Part shown: one piece after another, positions 10,668 through 21,628 of the stretch
Layout: each line of letters begins with the position of its first letter
How positions within the stretch are numbered: the stretch's first letter is position 1
Origin: Calycina herbarum
Lineage: Eukaryota; Ascomycota; Leotiomycetes; Helotiales; Pezizellaceae
Length of the DNA stretch: 64,000 bases
Direction: 5' to 3'
NCBI GenBank assembly: GCA_001414485.1
Contig: LLEY01000103.1
Coordinates: 1 to 64,000 of the forward strand
Position numbers and translations under genes: made by a program
The notes under the pieces: generated by a model
Databases searched by the model: none
Told to the model about the DNA's origin: nothing
What the model saw: only the letters and a program-made list of their open reading frames with translations

Positions 10668-11547
10668 ATGCTGCTCCCACGATTACAACCCCCCTTACGG
10701 GCCGCCATATCCGCCGTAGGAAGGAGTTCCACACAAGGCTGTCTCCATGAAGCATTCGGTGCCCTCGCTATAAGGGGTGTCATGCCAGCGACATCGCCTG
10801 CGAGCTTGACATTCGTGAGATATGCCTCGCATGCTCAACAAGGAGCTGTGAATAAAGCGAAGGATGGACCGGGAAAGAGGTTGGGTGCTAAAAGATCTGG
10901 AGGTTTGTTATTTCCCCTCCCCCAATTCAATTCATATTCATCCCATTTTGCTTTTTGGTGAGAGATACTAATGGATTGCAACAGAACAATACGTTATCCC
11001 AGGAAACATCATCTTCCGCCAACGAGGCACCCACTGGTTCCCCGGCGAAAACTGCGCCATGGGTCGCGATCATACTATTTATGCCACCGAATCTGGCTAC
11101 GTGAAATACTACAAAGACCCCGAGAAACATCCTAAACGCCAATACATCGGCGTAACCTTCGAGCGGGAACAAGTCCTCCCTCTACCTCGAAATTCCATGC
11201 GCCGACGAAAACTCAATATGTTTTCGCAGAAAATGGAAACCCCACCTGTCGAAGCACCGATTGAGATTAGAGGCGACGCAGTGATAAATGCGGATGGGAG
11301 TAAAGGTGTTGTTGTGAAGAAGTTGAAGGGAAGACGCGGGGAGGAGGGAAGGAATTTGACGATTGGGAAGGGATATATGTATCGTGAGGCGAATTGGGAG
11401 ATTGGAAGGGCGGCGGAACGGGCGAAGGTTCAGGTTAAGGAATTTAAACCTAGGGATCGGTGGGCGGCGTGGAGGAAGGCGTGGAAGAGGAAGGTTGCGA
11501 ATAGGGAGAAGAGGGTTGTTGGGGGAAAGAAGAAGAAGAAGAATTAG
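10668..11547 (+). CDS. MRP7: Mitochondrial large-subunit ribosomal protein bL27m
   Basis: Exons 10668-10902 and 10985-11547 (82-bp intron) give 265 aa. The start is the first in-frame ATG after a non-ATG open stretch; it yields a basic N-terminal presequence ([20 protein letters not shown]) suited to mitochondrial import. The bL27 core spans the intron: [10 protein letters not shown], then [18 protein letters not shown] and [16 protein letters not shown] fungal C-terminal extension rich in Lys/Arg follows and ends KKKKKN. bL27 sits near the peptidyl-transferase centre of the mitoribosome. The gene shares an upstream region with minus-strand LCL2. Confidence 0.93.
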
Positions 11548-12521
11548 AGGGGAGTTACCTTGACTGTATACTATGGGTATTGATGTGGGAGCATGTCATG
11601 ATTAAGTGTATATGTTGTATTAAAAGAATGAATTGGGTTTTTTGAGGCCGTTTGGACTTTTGAGTTGGAAGTCTTTTTGGAAGTTTGATTCTGGTTCCAA
11701 TCCTGTGTTTTTGAAATTACTTCTTAATGTTATTCCCACTTGAAGGCTTTAGGCTAATGACTTTTAGAATACAATGCCTTTGAGAACCTGGCCCCACGCA
11801 ACCGACTCGATGTCTTCCGATGAAATGGTTTGCCCTTATCCTTATGTGAAGCGATACTTGAGAGTTCACCCTTGCGAACACTACTTGAAAGTGTCTTTCT
11901 TGAAATCCAGCCTCGGTTGGCCCCAACGATATTTAGGATTCAATGCCTGAACAACGCAATGTTCTCAAACTTGATATCTTGACTTTCCATCACATCTTAT
12001 ATCGACTTGCTCCTTCCATTTCAACAACTAGTACATCAGTTCTACCCTAGACAAAAGGTGATTATATTGTTCTTGGATTCTGTTTTTGGCCCCTTCACAA
12101 GAAATCTCAAACACTGAGCTTCACTCTTTCAAAGAAAGTGAACCGACTCAAGAATATGGCAATTCACGATTGAAAAGTACGAAGCATGCTTTCTAGCTTC
12201 ATCTTGAGTGGTGGGTTTCTACCTTTGTTGGTAAGATCCGAGCACAACCTTTCAGCGGCACTCAACGAGATATGGAATTCATACCTTGGAGACAGAGTCT
12301 TGGAGCTGATTTTTAAAGACATGGAAATCGAAGGTACCTAACGTCGACTCATACCTCCCCTCTTCTACCCTAAAGAAAGGAAAACCAGATCCCCTCCCAA
12401 AATTCACCAATCGCCTCCTCCCTCACCAATCAAATCCCTCCCTCCGCCCCATATAAAATGGAAACCCCCCACTTCACCCGACACACCCCCACAAACCCTT
12501 CTTGATCTCAAATAAGCAAAT
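11548..12521. other. Intergenic, no supported gene
   Basis: Only short, domain-free frames are present. A C-rich segment with a TATAAAA box at about 12452-12458 directly precedes the candidate structured RNA at 12522-12588. Confidence 0.4.
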
Positions 12522-12588
12522 GTGCCATCGTAGGTGTATTGGCCCACGATTAGCGGCCCACCTACTGGGATAATCGACTGGATGGTAC
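12522..12588 (+). ncRNA. Candidate structured RNA with pseudoknot
   Basis: Three nested or interlocking helices can form in 67 nt. An outer stem pairs 12522-12529 with 12581-12588 (8 pairs, one G-U). An inner stem pairs 12530-12536 with 12559-12565 (7 perfect pairs) and stacks directly on the first. A loop-to-flank helix pairs 12547-12552 with 12571-12576 (6 perfect pairs), making an H-type pseudoknot. No coding frame covers it and a TATAAAA box lies about 65 bp upstream. It matches no RNA family I recognise and was checked by eye against tRNA, U1-U6, SRP RNA and twister/HDV layouts. Chance folding is possible. Confidence 0.3.
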
Positions 12589-14237
12589 GGTGCTCGGCCG
12601 GGCAACTGTGATTAACCCAGCGTGTCTCATTGGATTCGTGGTTAATTAACAGGGCTTTTGGATGATTACTTACTTTGTAGTGTAGGATGATTTCCCGCGC
12701 TGAAGCGTGTATTTGAAGTTGTTTAGAACAGCTGTAGCATGATGGTTATTGCACCCCTCTTTTTTTTGTGTTGCTTTTTGGGGTTTTGGGGGGGTTTTTT
12801 GGGTTAAGCGAGGGAGTTGCGCTTTTTGGTACTTGAGGCTTGAGTCCAATTCTCTAGATAGCAGTGAATACGAACGGAAGATCAAGCGTCCAGTCTTGGT
12901 CTTTGATTGGGAGAAGGACCGTTGGCGTCGACCTGACAAGCTTCCCCATGACATACCAAGGACTTCAAGACAAACGCTACCTCATCGCGATAGCGATCTC
13001 TTCATCATATTTATTGGTACACAAAAGTTTGACTTGATTCAGACTTGAGAATATTCTCGGCAGCTCTATTCTTAAGGAAATTGTCCCGCATCCCATGTTG
13101 CGACTTTGCGACTTTCTGGTAAGGACCTCCTCACCTTTGAATCTTGGGGTTTTGCTATTCCCAAACTCGTCCAGGCCAAGGCTAACTTCAAATTATGTCC
13201 AACAAAAACCATATATCTCTTCTTCTATCAATCAAAGCTCATATTCTACTTCTGAATAACACACACCACGGAGGATGTGGTTACGCTTCTCCCACACTGG
13301 CTCTTATCGAATAATGTCTTTCAACCTCCTGGTACCTCTTCCATTCACCTTCACAGTTATCGATCTACATCGCCTCGCGGACTCAAATTGGTTCAGGAGA
13401 ATATCCATTCGCACTGTAGCCCAAAGGAGCTGCAACGTAACTCTTTGTACGATGTCGGTTTTCGATTATCTCGCAAATGCTGTTTGAGCCGCTGTTTGGT
13501 CGCACCAGGTCGCATAAGATAGGGGTGGGAAAATGAAGGTGCGTCGTCAATACAGCGCAATGAACTCTCTCGGTGTGGCATACTGCTTCTATTGTCGATG
13601 CTGCCTTTAAGGCTGTTCTGTGGTGACACGTTGGTGATGTCTCTCGGCATGTTGGCTGGGAAGGGATATATATCATGCGGCTGTAATGGCGCATCGCGAT
13701 ATGGTCTCTGTGCCATAGTCTCTAGGACAGATGGCACTGCGAGCCACGTGTGAACCGTGGAAAGATATTGAAGAGGGAGCATCGCCCTGCTTCCTCGAGT
13801 TTCGGAGCAGACGAAGGCATCGAGCCATTTCCGCCCAAGGACCTTCGACCCCAAGGCGGTTGGCCAATGCTCTCCCGTGGTCCCCCCAAACTGGAAGCTG
13901 GCGGGTCCATGCCCCACCCCACAACCAGACTCGCGAGTTTTCATCAAGGAAACAAGTAAGATGAATGCTAACATATAAAGAGTGTGGTGTGGCCTATCGG
14001 GGCGCGGGTGATCCTCAGCGCAGTTGCGCAGTTGCCTGGTGACTCTAGTCAGATGTAATTCCCCCCCCTGATATCCTATCCTCACTCTTCTTTTTGTTTT
14101 TTTTTTTTTTTACATCACCCCGCCTCTGCATACTGGCCAACCTGACGAGAAGAGTCTATAGACAGTGCTGGGTGTTTTTACCATTTTTTTATCTTTCTTT
14201 GGGCGCTGTGGTAGTTGTTTGTTGTGGTTTGAATTTT
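12589..14237. other. Intergenic, no supported gene
   Basis: This contains long T/G runs (about 12760-12810 and 14095-14111) and a 230-codon minus-strand frame at 13393-14085 with no domain and overlapping frames on the same strand. Nothing was accepted as a gene. Confidence 0.4.
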
Positions 14238-14940
14238 TTCTTGGTTTGTTTACATTCGTGGTCGCGTGCGCGTTCGCTTAGTGAGGAAATAGGAGAGTGA
14301 GTTTTGGCGAAGTGCGTGCGTTCATCGCAGCTTCATGAGCTTCAGGCAGCAATACTCAATGAAAAGAGAATTAGGATGAATAATTGATTTTTTGTGATGG
14401 GACTACAGACAGCATTGCAAGCAATTGCCTAGGATGAACTGGAGAGAGAGAAGCGCGTCGCTTGCTTACTGCATGAACTCAAGGCACTTTTCCACCAAGC
14501 AATCCCCAAACTACAATGGCCAGGCCCGTAGAGTATGGACCTACCCCACAGCCAGACTTTAAAATCATGCTAAAGTACACAAGTAAGAAGGTCTCTGGCA
14601 CCAAACGACGAGCTCTGCTTGTTGAATGGTTTCGCGGTGGGCACCACAGGCGTGGTACAGGAGCGGATAGTCAAGATTTCCAACCCAATGGTTACAAAAC
14701 TCTGGTCCCCTAGGCCTTGCTGCTGACAATAGGGGCCTGCTTGTAAAGCTAGACGACCACTTCATTGGGTCCTCGCAGGGTTTTCTGATAAGGTGCGACT
14801 TTGGAGTCGCACTTCAGTTTTGCTAATTTTTTTTATACATTTCTTGGTTGATTCGAATTCTTTTCCCCGGTTATAGCGTGGCGAGAACGACGCGGTCGCG
14901 GTCGCTTAGTGAGATAGGGGAGTGAAGCTTGGCAACGTGA
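14238..14940. repeat. Two diverged direct copies of a ~65-bp GC-rich segment
   Basis: The segment at about 14258-14310 (GTCGCGTGCGCGTTCGCTTA, then GTGAGGAAATAGGAGAGTGA) reappears at about 14897-14940 as GTCGCGGTCGCTTA, then GTGAGATAGGGGAGTGA. Both are preceded by T-rich DNA containing TTTCTTGGTT or TTTTCTTGGTTTG. Between them at 14793-14812 is a perfect 8-bp hairpin (GTGCGACT, TTGG loop) followed by a T-rich tract. The origin is unknown. Confidence 0.5.
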
Positions 14941-15353
14941 AGCGGGTGAATACTCGTGGTATTTTACGAACGAGCCAGTCGTTTCCAATTTACTTTTCCA
15001 GTTTACTCTTCGAGTTTCACTGCACTTACCGACCATTCAAGTCGTCGCGAGTTTCTTTGTCCAAATGACTAATTTTCTTTATTCTTCCTCTTCATGCGAT
15101 GACAATGACCTTGTTAGAATTTTTCTCGCGTCAAAGAGCCATACCTTTCAAGTCTCGCACAAGAAAGCGCGTGGTTTTATTGTACTTTCAACAATGGTTA
15201 CATACTATATTATGGCAAACCACTCGTCCAGCAACTTCTGTTCTCTCTGATATTCTAGATTTTCCACACCCATACACATTCACGTCCGCCGAAAAAAAAT
15301 ATATACAATAACTCACAACACTCACACTCAGACCTCCCAAAACTTCGAATCAC

Positions 15354-16139
15354 ATGTCATATTCCACTCCCCGACATCCGTGGAGCGATATTGAAGAAGT
15401 GAATAGCACAGCAAGCCGGGCTTATCCACCGTCAAGAGACGGCTCTACAAATTCAGAAGACGACCTTGATACGCTGAACAATATCCCCGTTTCTCAAGGT
15501 CTATCGATGTCGCACTTCGGGAACCCTGACGTTAAGGACCGTTCTTTCCAAGAAGTCCCTATCGAACAACATCCTTATTGGAATTCAAACAACGAAGCGA
15601 ATTCTATCCCACTTGGTCGCATTCCTCCACCTCAACCACCAATCATGGGGCCTCAAACTACAGGGACTACCATGACTTCTACACAAGCACCTCCAAATTA
15701 TACCGCGCCCGTCGGAGCAGAAGTTGATTTTTTCAGGCCGGGGAAAAACTACCGACGACCGCTCGTTTTCGTCTCAGCTCTCTCCGTCTTCTTGTTCCTC
15801 CTAGTCCTCGGTCTAGGCATCACTCTCGGAGTCGAAGAGAAGAAGCTGGATCATCTTCGTCACTCCCCCATCACGAGCGTTACGACGGTCTTCACATCCA
15901 GTGCCATCACCTCGACTGCCTCGTCTACACTCACAACCACTCAAAACCTCACGATTACCGATCCTGCGAAGACAGCAACTTCAGTGGTTACGGATCATGT
16001 CACAACCACGGTTACGAGTACTGTCACTGCCGTTTGTCCGGATAAGGCGGCTGGGCCGTTGGGGCAGAATCCTAATGTACAGGTTCCTAATGGAGGGAAT
16101 CGGGGGTCCAGTCCTACCGGGGCCTTGAAGACAAATTAG
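15354..16139 (+). CDS. Single-pass membrane protein with Ser/Thr-rich C-terminal domain
   Basis: An intronless 261-aa frame. The N-terminal ~140 residues are polar and Pro-rich (cytosolic side inferred). They are followed by a basic stop (GKNYRRP) and a transmembrane helix at about 142-165 (VFVSALSVFLFLLVLGLGIT). Beyond it lies a long Ser/Thr tract of the type often O-glycosylated in fungal surface proteins, ending PTGALKTN. No catalytic domain is visible. Many Pezizomycotina proteins share this layout; function is unknown. There is no GPI signal and no N-terminal signal peptide, so the single helix would act as the signal anchor. Confidence 0.75.
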   Translation: MSYSTPRHPWSDIEEVNSTASRAYPPSRDGSTNSEDDLDTLNNIPVSQGLSMSHFGNPDVKDRSFQEVPIEQHPYWNSNNEANSIPLGRIPPPQPPIMGPQTTGTTMTSTQAPPNYTAPVGAEVDFFRPGKNYRRPLVFVSALSVFLFLLVLGLGITLGVEEKKLDHLRHSPITSVTTVFTSSAITSTASSTLTTTQNLTITDPAKTATSVVTDHVTTTVTSTVTAVCPDKAAGPLGQNPNVQVPNGGNRGSSPTGALKTN

Positions 16140-16811
16140 TCTGGGACATATTGCCGGTACGCACTAGTTGCAAGGCAACGCTGGCCATGCAGACATGGAA
16201 CATGATTTGACAATTTGCTGAATCACTAGAAATTCGAAATATGAGGAATAATTAAACGTTGAGCCTTATTCACCCATCTTCTTCCTTACTTTTCTCCTGC
16301 TTAGTGAAATCGAAGGGGGTGGATTTTTCTGGTTTTCTTTTCTCAATTACATTCCTTACCTAGTTCAATCTCCCGCATTCATTTCTTGGTGCATCTTAAT
16401 TACCTTCGTGCAAGCGCTTTAATGATAGACTTACTAATTTACCAATTTTAGTGACTCGCGAAAAGTAGCCCGATGGGATTGACTTCATTGCAACCCAAAC
16501 TTAAAACATAAGCTTTTTGAGGCGCAAGCTTACTCGAAATAAGCGCTAGGCACTTTCTTATCTCTTCCTTCAGCACTATTTGACCGCAATTCGGATTTTG
16601 ATGCCAAGCTGACATGTCCGGACATGGGTGCTTCCATCCCGGCTCGGGACCGAAGGCCGGGCGACTCGTCTCACCTAGGAGTCAGTCTCAAAGGTATATA
16701 TGGACCATCGACAGTCAACTTTTAATTCAAAAACCACAGTTCACTTCCATTCATATTCACAACTACTTCACATACAATACTCATCCAAATTCCAAAAGTC
16801 CAAATTCCAAA
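16140..16811. other. Intergenic, promoter of the FMN reductase gene
   Basis: The 3' flank of the membrane-protein gene and the 5' region of the reductase gene. An open frame extends upstream of the chosen reductase start to 16614, but its translation there is not conserved in style and is treated as 5'UTR. Confidence 0.5.
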
Positions 16812-17435
16812 ATGGCTCAATCAATCGGTGTTATCATTTGCTCAACCCGCACCCCTCGCATCTGTCCCCAAGTAACAGACTTCGTAATCGAAACCATCAC
16901 CTCAGCCACCTCCCCACCACCAAACTTCACAATCATCGACCTAGAAGCATGGAATCTCCCAATGTACAACGAATCCGCCATTCCCCAAGAAACCAAAGAC
17001 CCTTCAAAATACACACAACCCCACACTCGCGCTTGGTCCGCCGAAATCTCAAAATACGACTCCTTCGTTTTCGTCACTCCCCAGTATAATTGGGGATACC
17101 CAGCTGTGATCAAGAATGCTATTGATTATCTTTATCATGAATGGGCTGGGAAACCTGCTATGATTGTTAGTTATGGTGGACATGGTGGTGGAAAGGCGGC
17201 AGCACAGTTAAAGCAGGTTCTTGAAGCGGTGAGGATGAAGCCTAGTAGTTTGATGCCGGGGTTGAAATTCCCTAGTAGGGATGTGCATGAGAAGGCTGCG
17301 AGAGGAGAGGCTGTGGTTATGGGTGGGAAGGGGGGCATTTGGGAGGGGGAGAGGGATACGATTAGGAAAGCTTTTTGGGAGTTTATGGGGACTGGGACTG
17401 TGGCTGGTGGGCTGAGAAAGCTTTTAGGGAAGTGA
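16812..17435 (+). CDS. NADPH-dependent FMN reductase (flavodoxin-like fold)
   Basis: 207 aa from the ATG in AAAATGGCTC. The flavodoxin-like signatures are in order: first strand and phosphate loop IGVIICSTRTPRICPQV (about 5-21), FVFVTPQYNWGYPAVIKNAIDYLYHEW in two parts around residues 82-107, and the GGHGGGKAA loop near 118. This FMN_red family transfers hydride from NAD(P)H to FMN, quinones, azo dyes or chromate; the physiological substrate is not predictable from sequence. No signal peptide, so cytosolic. The longer in-frame extension back to 16614 would add low-quality sequence before the conserved first strand and is unlikely. Confidence 0.88.
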   Translation: MAQSIGVIICSTRTPRICPQVTDFVIETITSATSPPPNFTIIDLEAWNLPMYNESAIPQETKDPSKYTQPHTRAWSAEISKYDSFVFVTPQYNWGYPAVIKNAIDYLYHEWAGKPAMIVSYGGHGGGKAAAQLKQVLEAVRMKPSSLMPGLKFPSRDVHEKAARGEAVVMGGKGGIWEGERDTIRKAFWEFMGTGTVAGGLRKLLGK

Positions 17436-17940
17436 GGGGATGATGGTATTTGATGAGAAGTGGAGGCAGTTGTGTAACTTGTCTTTTGTGTTTTTGGAAG
17501 TGATTTTGAGAGAGGGCTTACTGTTGCGTTTTAGAAGCGAAGTTGTTATCTGGAGGGCCGAGGAGGGGAACATCTATTTTTTAAGTTCGCTAGGCGGTAT
17601 TGATTACTTTGAAATTGGAATCGGTATCATAGAGTGGATGTTTATCACATCGCGTCAATCTCATTCATACCGGTGTTGCCCACCATTAGCTCGGCAAATT
17701 CATTCTAATTTCGTCTCTTATTCGTTTCCCGTCTGTCTCCTTCCAAGTGGAAACCCTCAGAGTATCGTGGAATGGAGGGGAAGCTCAACGGCCATTTTGA
17801 ATCCTTGATTGGCTCGCTAAGTTTGACCTCCACTATGACCCTGTCAATCGACTCACTGAAAAGTCTAGGCACCAGTGAGACATCTCAACCTCCCAACTCA
17901 CTGCCTCTCAAGCTTTGGAGTCATCAAGAAAACACAGAAA

Positions 17941-19011
17941 ATGTCTCGACTAACCTCAGTTCTCTCACAATATGCTATTCTTGAACACACTTCTCAGTAC
18001 CTTACTACCCTAGACCTCTTTCATCTTGCCACAACTTGTAGGGAGCTCTACTCGACAATTCGTAAATCCGAACCCATTTTCACTCACTTAAAGCGCCTCA
18101 ATATATGCGATGGGACGGGTCTTTTGAATCGTCAAAACTTTGAAGGGGTTTGCCCTTTCAACCCCTGGGGTTTCGAAGGGGGAGGTGGAGTGGAAGCTGA
18201 ATACGATGAGGAGATCGAGGTGCGGGTTTGGAATTTGAAATGTGATGCTGCAAATGCACTACCATGTTTGAAATGTGGAACCAATGTTTGCGGGGTTTGT
18301 ACTACATCTTATCGTTTTTTCGAATTCTTTTTAGTTGCTAATTTTACCACGCGTCTCAGGAATGTCGATTCTGCCCACGGGTCCGGGATTCTTCTTGCTA
18401 TGATTCCTTCCCAAAACCGCATATAGATCCCGCATATCAAAATCATGATCTTATATGCTTTTGCAAAACGTGTGACTCGGAGATTGAGAGGGGTCTCCCT
18501 CTCAGCCTCCAAGAGTTTTGTGATTGCGATCAGTATAAGCGATGGATCTGTTTATCCTGCAGAAACTCTGAGATTCAAGAAACCAGCCAGTATTATAAGC
18601 AAAGGACACAAGGAGAATATGGAGGCGACGATGAGGCATATGAGTATATGTTGTTGATGGATCATCAACATGAGAGATCTGTAAGTGAACAGTCCACATT
18701 CCCCACTTCATAAACAAGAATATTAAATGGGATAATAGTTTTGGTGTCCCTGTGGAGAGAGAGCTCCTAAGGATGGGAATGTGAGGTGTGCGTGGTGTAA
18801 GAAAAGACACAATCGTGATACTTTGTTTGCAGGGGACCATAGTCGAATACCATTTTTTGATGATGTAAGTCTTGGTTTTGTTCCTTTGATGAACGAATCA
18901 TGTTAACCTTCGCTATAGGATCCCTGCTATCCAAAAATGGAATATAATAGACTAACTAGGGCACTCATAATGCACCCACCGCTAGGATACACGGGACCCA
19001 TCGCTCCTTGA
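17941..19011 (+). CDS. F-box-like protein with zinc-binding Cys clusters
   Basis: Four exons (17941-18294, 18360-18680, 18739-18864, 18919-19011) give 297 aa. The N-terminal ~50 residues form an F-box-like helix set (ILEHTSQYLTTLDLFHLATT, then CRELYSTI). Several CxxC pairs follow: CLKCGTNVCGECRFC spans the first intron (about 110-124), then CFCKTCDSE, CDCDQYK..WICLSC, and WCPCGER...CAWCKK in exon 3. Such proteins are abundant in Pezizomycotina and are presumed SCF ubiquitin-ligase substrate adaptors, the F-box binding Skp1. All introns have clear GT-AG borders and exon frames join without stops. Substrate unknown. Confidence 0.85.
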
Positions 19012-19132
19012 CGGTATCTAGGGTTGATGAAACAGACAGTTGTTATCGTTAGGCTATATTTGGTAGGGTCATTAGCTTCAGCTTTACGATAGTTTGGACG
19101 GGATATTTGTCACAACTTAAGGGTAATATGCC

Positions 19133-19171
19133 GGGGGGGGGGGGGGGGGGGGTTTTTTTTTTTTTTTTTTT
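19133..19171 (+). repeat. G20-T19 tract
   Basis: Twenty G are followed directly by 19 T, 120 bp beyond the F-box gene stop codon. The G-run can form a G-quadruplex. The abrupt switch from pure G to pure T is unusual for a random tract and may contain length errors. Confidence 0.8.
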
Positions 19172-19319
19172 ATGTGGCGGCTATTGGTACTTGCTTCCCT
19201 ATTGTACAAACGCGTAACAGATGAATGAAAGAAAACACGGTGAAAATTAAGCGTGGGTTTTGGTAGCAATAAGGTACACCTTCATCAAAGACTTGAACTA
19301 ACAAGGAATATGAAGCAAT

Positions 19320-19949
19320 TTACCCTCTTTCATTCCGTTTAGCAGCTTGTGCTGCGAAATCAGAAACTTTCTCCATATTTAATCTTCGCTTACCACAATT
19401 CTTACCATTGGATACCTCAACCAAAGATACGGCCTCATCAGAAATATCCCAAGCCAAAATCCTCTTTTGGGGTGGGGTGGGTGGCTTCCTTACCGTGAAT
19501 TGCTCCTCATCACCAAAATCCCAAGACCACTGTCTCTCAACAGGAGTTGTTAAATTCCTTACCGTGAACTGCTCCTCGTCAGTAAAATCCCAAGACCAAC
19601 GTCTCTCATAAGGAGGTGTTTTCCGACCATTGTCAGTATCCAAGTCCTCATCATGAAATACACTTCTGCCTTCAAGACGTCTCAAGGCAGCTTCATGGTG
19701 CGCCTTTACTATGGCTGCGGGATCGAGATTAAGCATCTCTTCGCGGATCTTTTCTCGCTGGCTCCTACATTCATGGCATTCGCCCGGAACAAGAAGTATG
19801 GTCTTTATGACAGGAATGAACTTACCTTCTACCTTGCAAACGATTGGAACTTTTGTTTTCGCACGAAAGTTCGCTCCAGAACAACGGTAGTAGGGTTCGG
19901 GGAAACTGAAGCAGCCGCAGCTGAACTTGGGGTATTGGAAAATACACAT
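19320..19949 (-). CDS. Uncharacterised CxxC protein with internal 23-aa repeats
   Basis: An intronless 209-aa frame. The N-terminal ~60 residues are Cys-rich (FSCGCF, YYRC, IVCKVEGKF) and end with a CHEC pair near 58-61. A charged helix follows (REKIREEMLNLDP). Residues about 110-170 hold three tandem units of 23 aa around WSWDF(T/G)DEEQFTVR; the first two are nearly identical, the third diverged (LAWDISDEAV). The 69-bp periodicity is visible in the DNA at about 19488 and 19557. The C-terminus is basic. The protein at 21629-22195 shares the CxxC placement and a W..DEREEFSIR motif, so the two are probably distant paralogues. Function unknown. Confidence 0.65.
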   Translation of the reverse strand: MCIFQYPKFSCGCFSFPEPYYRCSGANFRAKTKVPIVCKVEGKFIPVIKTILLVPGECHECRSQREKIREEMLNLDPAAIVKAHHEAALRRLEGRSVFHDEDLDTDNGRKTPPYERRWSWDFTDEEQFTVRNLTTPVERQWSWDFGDEEQFTVRKPPTPPQKRILAWDISDEAVSLVEVSNGKNCGKRRLNMEKVSDFAAQAAKRNERG

Positions 19950-20689
19950 TATCGCTTATAAGAGGAAGCAGTGGAGTATTACTTCAAAAGTAAAGACACG
20001 GGGTCCTTTAAGTATATCGTTTATGTTTCTGTTCTTGTACGGTTGGAACAATGATATTGTCTTCATTGTCTGCTATAATTCGCTGAAGGAGCATAGAAAG
20101 AGTAACACAATGAATTTTATTCCTTTATTCGACCTCAAAGCAGCTCGTTTGCTTTTTGGAGCCATCAATGAAAGAATAACAGCTTGCGATAGACAGTAAA
20201 AGCGGAGAAATAAAGTCGCCTTATCCATTTCGACTTTCTTGTACACTCACTCAAATCTTGTAAGAGAATTGAAGATGAAGGGCTTTGGTCATTGATTTAG
20301 TTTTCCTAGAACTGAGAACGACCTGGGCGTTTTACTGCTGATCGATGCGTTCGTCGCTCGCATGTAAAATTAAAGTATAGGAGGAGTATTAGGTGGTATG
20401 TAATATGTGTGAGGGCTGGAAGCGGATTGAGTTGGTGCGGAGACTACAGGGCAGTGCGTTGCAATACACCATAAAGTGCCAAAACGGCCCCTGATTCCCT
20501 GTAATAAAACTCGATGCTCTGGAAAAATAATGGTAACCGAGCCATTGAGGCATCTAAGCACTGATTTACAGGGGAGTCCACTAAAATACAGCGCTCTCGC
20601 CAGATTGGCTCCTCAGGGCACTTTTACTGGCCCCATACAGCATACGAGTAAGTTTTGATGGCCCTGGTTCGGGAATGAACTTACTCGAC
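19950..20689. other. Intergenic, no supported gene
   Basis: Only short frames without domains. This is the upstream region of the 19320-19949 gene. Confidence 0.4.
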
Positions 20690-21128
20690 TTAGAAGTGGT
20701 TGCTCGGAAATAAATTACTCGGAAATAAATTACTCGGAAATATTTTGTGAGGAAATATATTCTCGGAGATTTTTACTTGGCTCGAAATTACCTTACTCGT
20801 TTTCTCGGAATTAGGGGTTCGGATATATTTGTTTGTTGTCCAGAAATATTTGCTCGGAGATATCTGCTCGCTCGGAAAGGTCTACTCGGAGATATAGACA
20901 TACTCAGAGTTATTTGCTCGAAGTTATTTACTCGGAGATATCCTCGCTTCAGACATATTACTCTCGGATATATTACTCTCGGTATTCTTAGGCTCGGAAT
21001 TGATTTTTCGGAATTGGTTTTCCATAAACTATTTATAAGGACATAATTCAAAATTAATTAGGAAATATTTCGGACGTAGTTGCTCAGAGTGAGCTGTTCG
21101 GGTTCAGATATCTTGTTCGGGGTTACTT
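20690..21128. repeat. Degenerate CTCGGA minisatellite
   Basis: About two dozen irregular units built on (T/A)CTCGGA(A/G)ATATATT recur at 12-20 bp intervals over about 440 bp. The first three (about 20698-20740) are nearly perfect 14-bp copies of ACTCGGAAATAAAT; later ones decay. Open frames across it on both strands are repeat translations and are not treated as genes. The following 21129-21628 shows no gene. Confidence 0.75.
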
Positions 21129-21628
21129 GCTTGGGGTGGCATGGGAATCACTTGGCTGGTGGACCTCGCTGCTTTGATTCATTATAGAGGTTTAAACTGA
21201 CGAACATGTGAGAGAAGGAAGGGAAATTGGATATAGGCTGTTGTTCAATTAAGTTGTTAGCGAGTTCAGGTTTGGCGTTGGATGTTGACTTGGTAGGTTT
21301 CGTCGATGAATTACTTGCTCGATGACACTCGTTGGTTCCGCCGTTACTGCCCACAGTGATAGCAGGAATATATGCGCAACTATGGAAAAAAGAGTTCACA
21401 CTGTGGAAAAATCACGTATTGAGAAGTCATTTTAGTGTTAAGGTTGCATTAATTAATTAGTTAAGGGGTATTAATTAGTGGGGGGTTTCAAAACGCTATC
21501 ATGCGTATAACAAATAACAATGTATTCTAAGGGTGCACTGTACCGCTTGGGTGATGGCAAAAAAAAATTGAACCACCGGGCGTAACCCTCAAGCTAAACT
21601 TGAGTTACTCAAAAAACATCTTGTTCGC

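Noticed and set aside
12670..12830. Telomere-like G/T-rich stretch
   Set aside because: Runs such as GGGGTTTTGGGG do not follow the fungal TTAGGG period.
13393..14085. 230-codon minus-strand open frame
   Set aside because: No domain, no repeat of known protein style, several competing frames on the same strand, and no intron or promoter signals.
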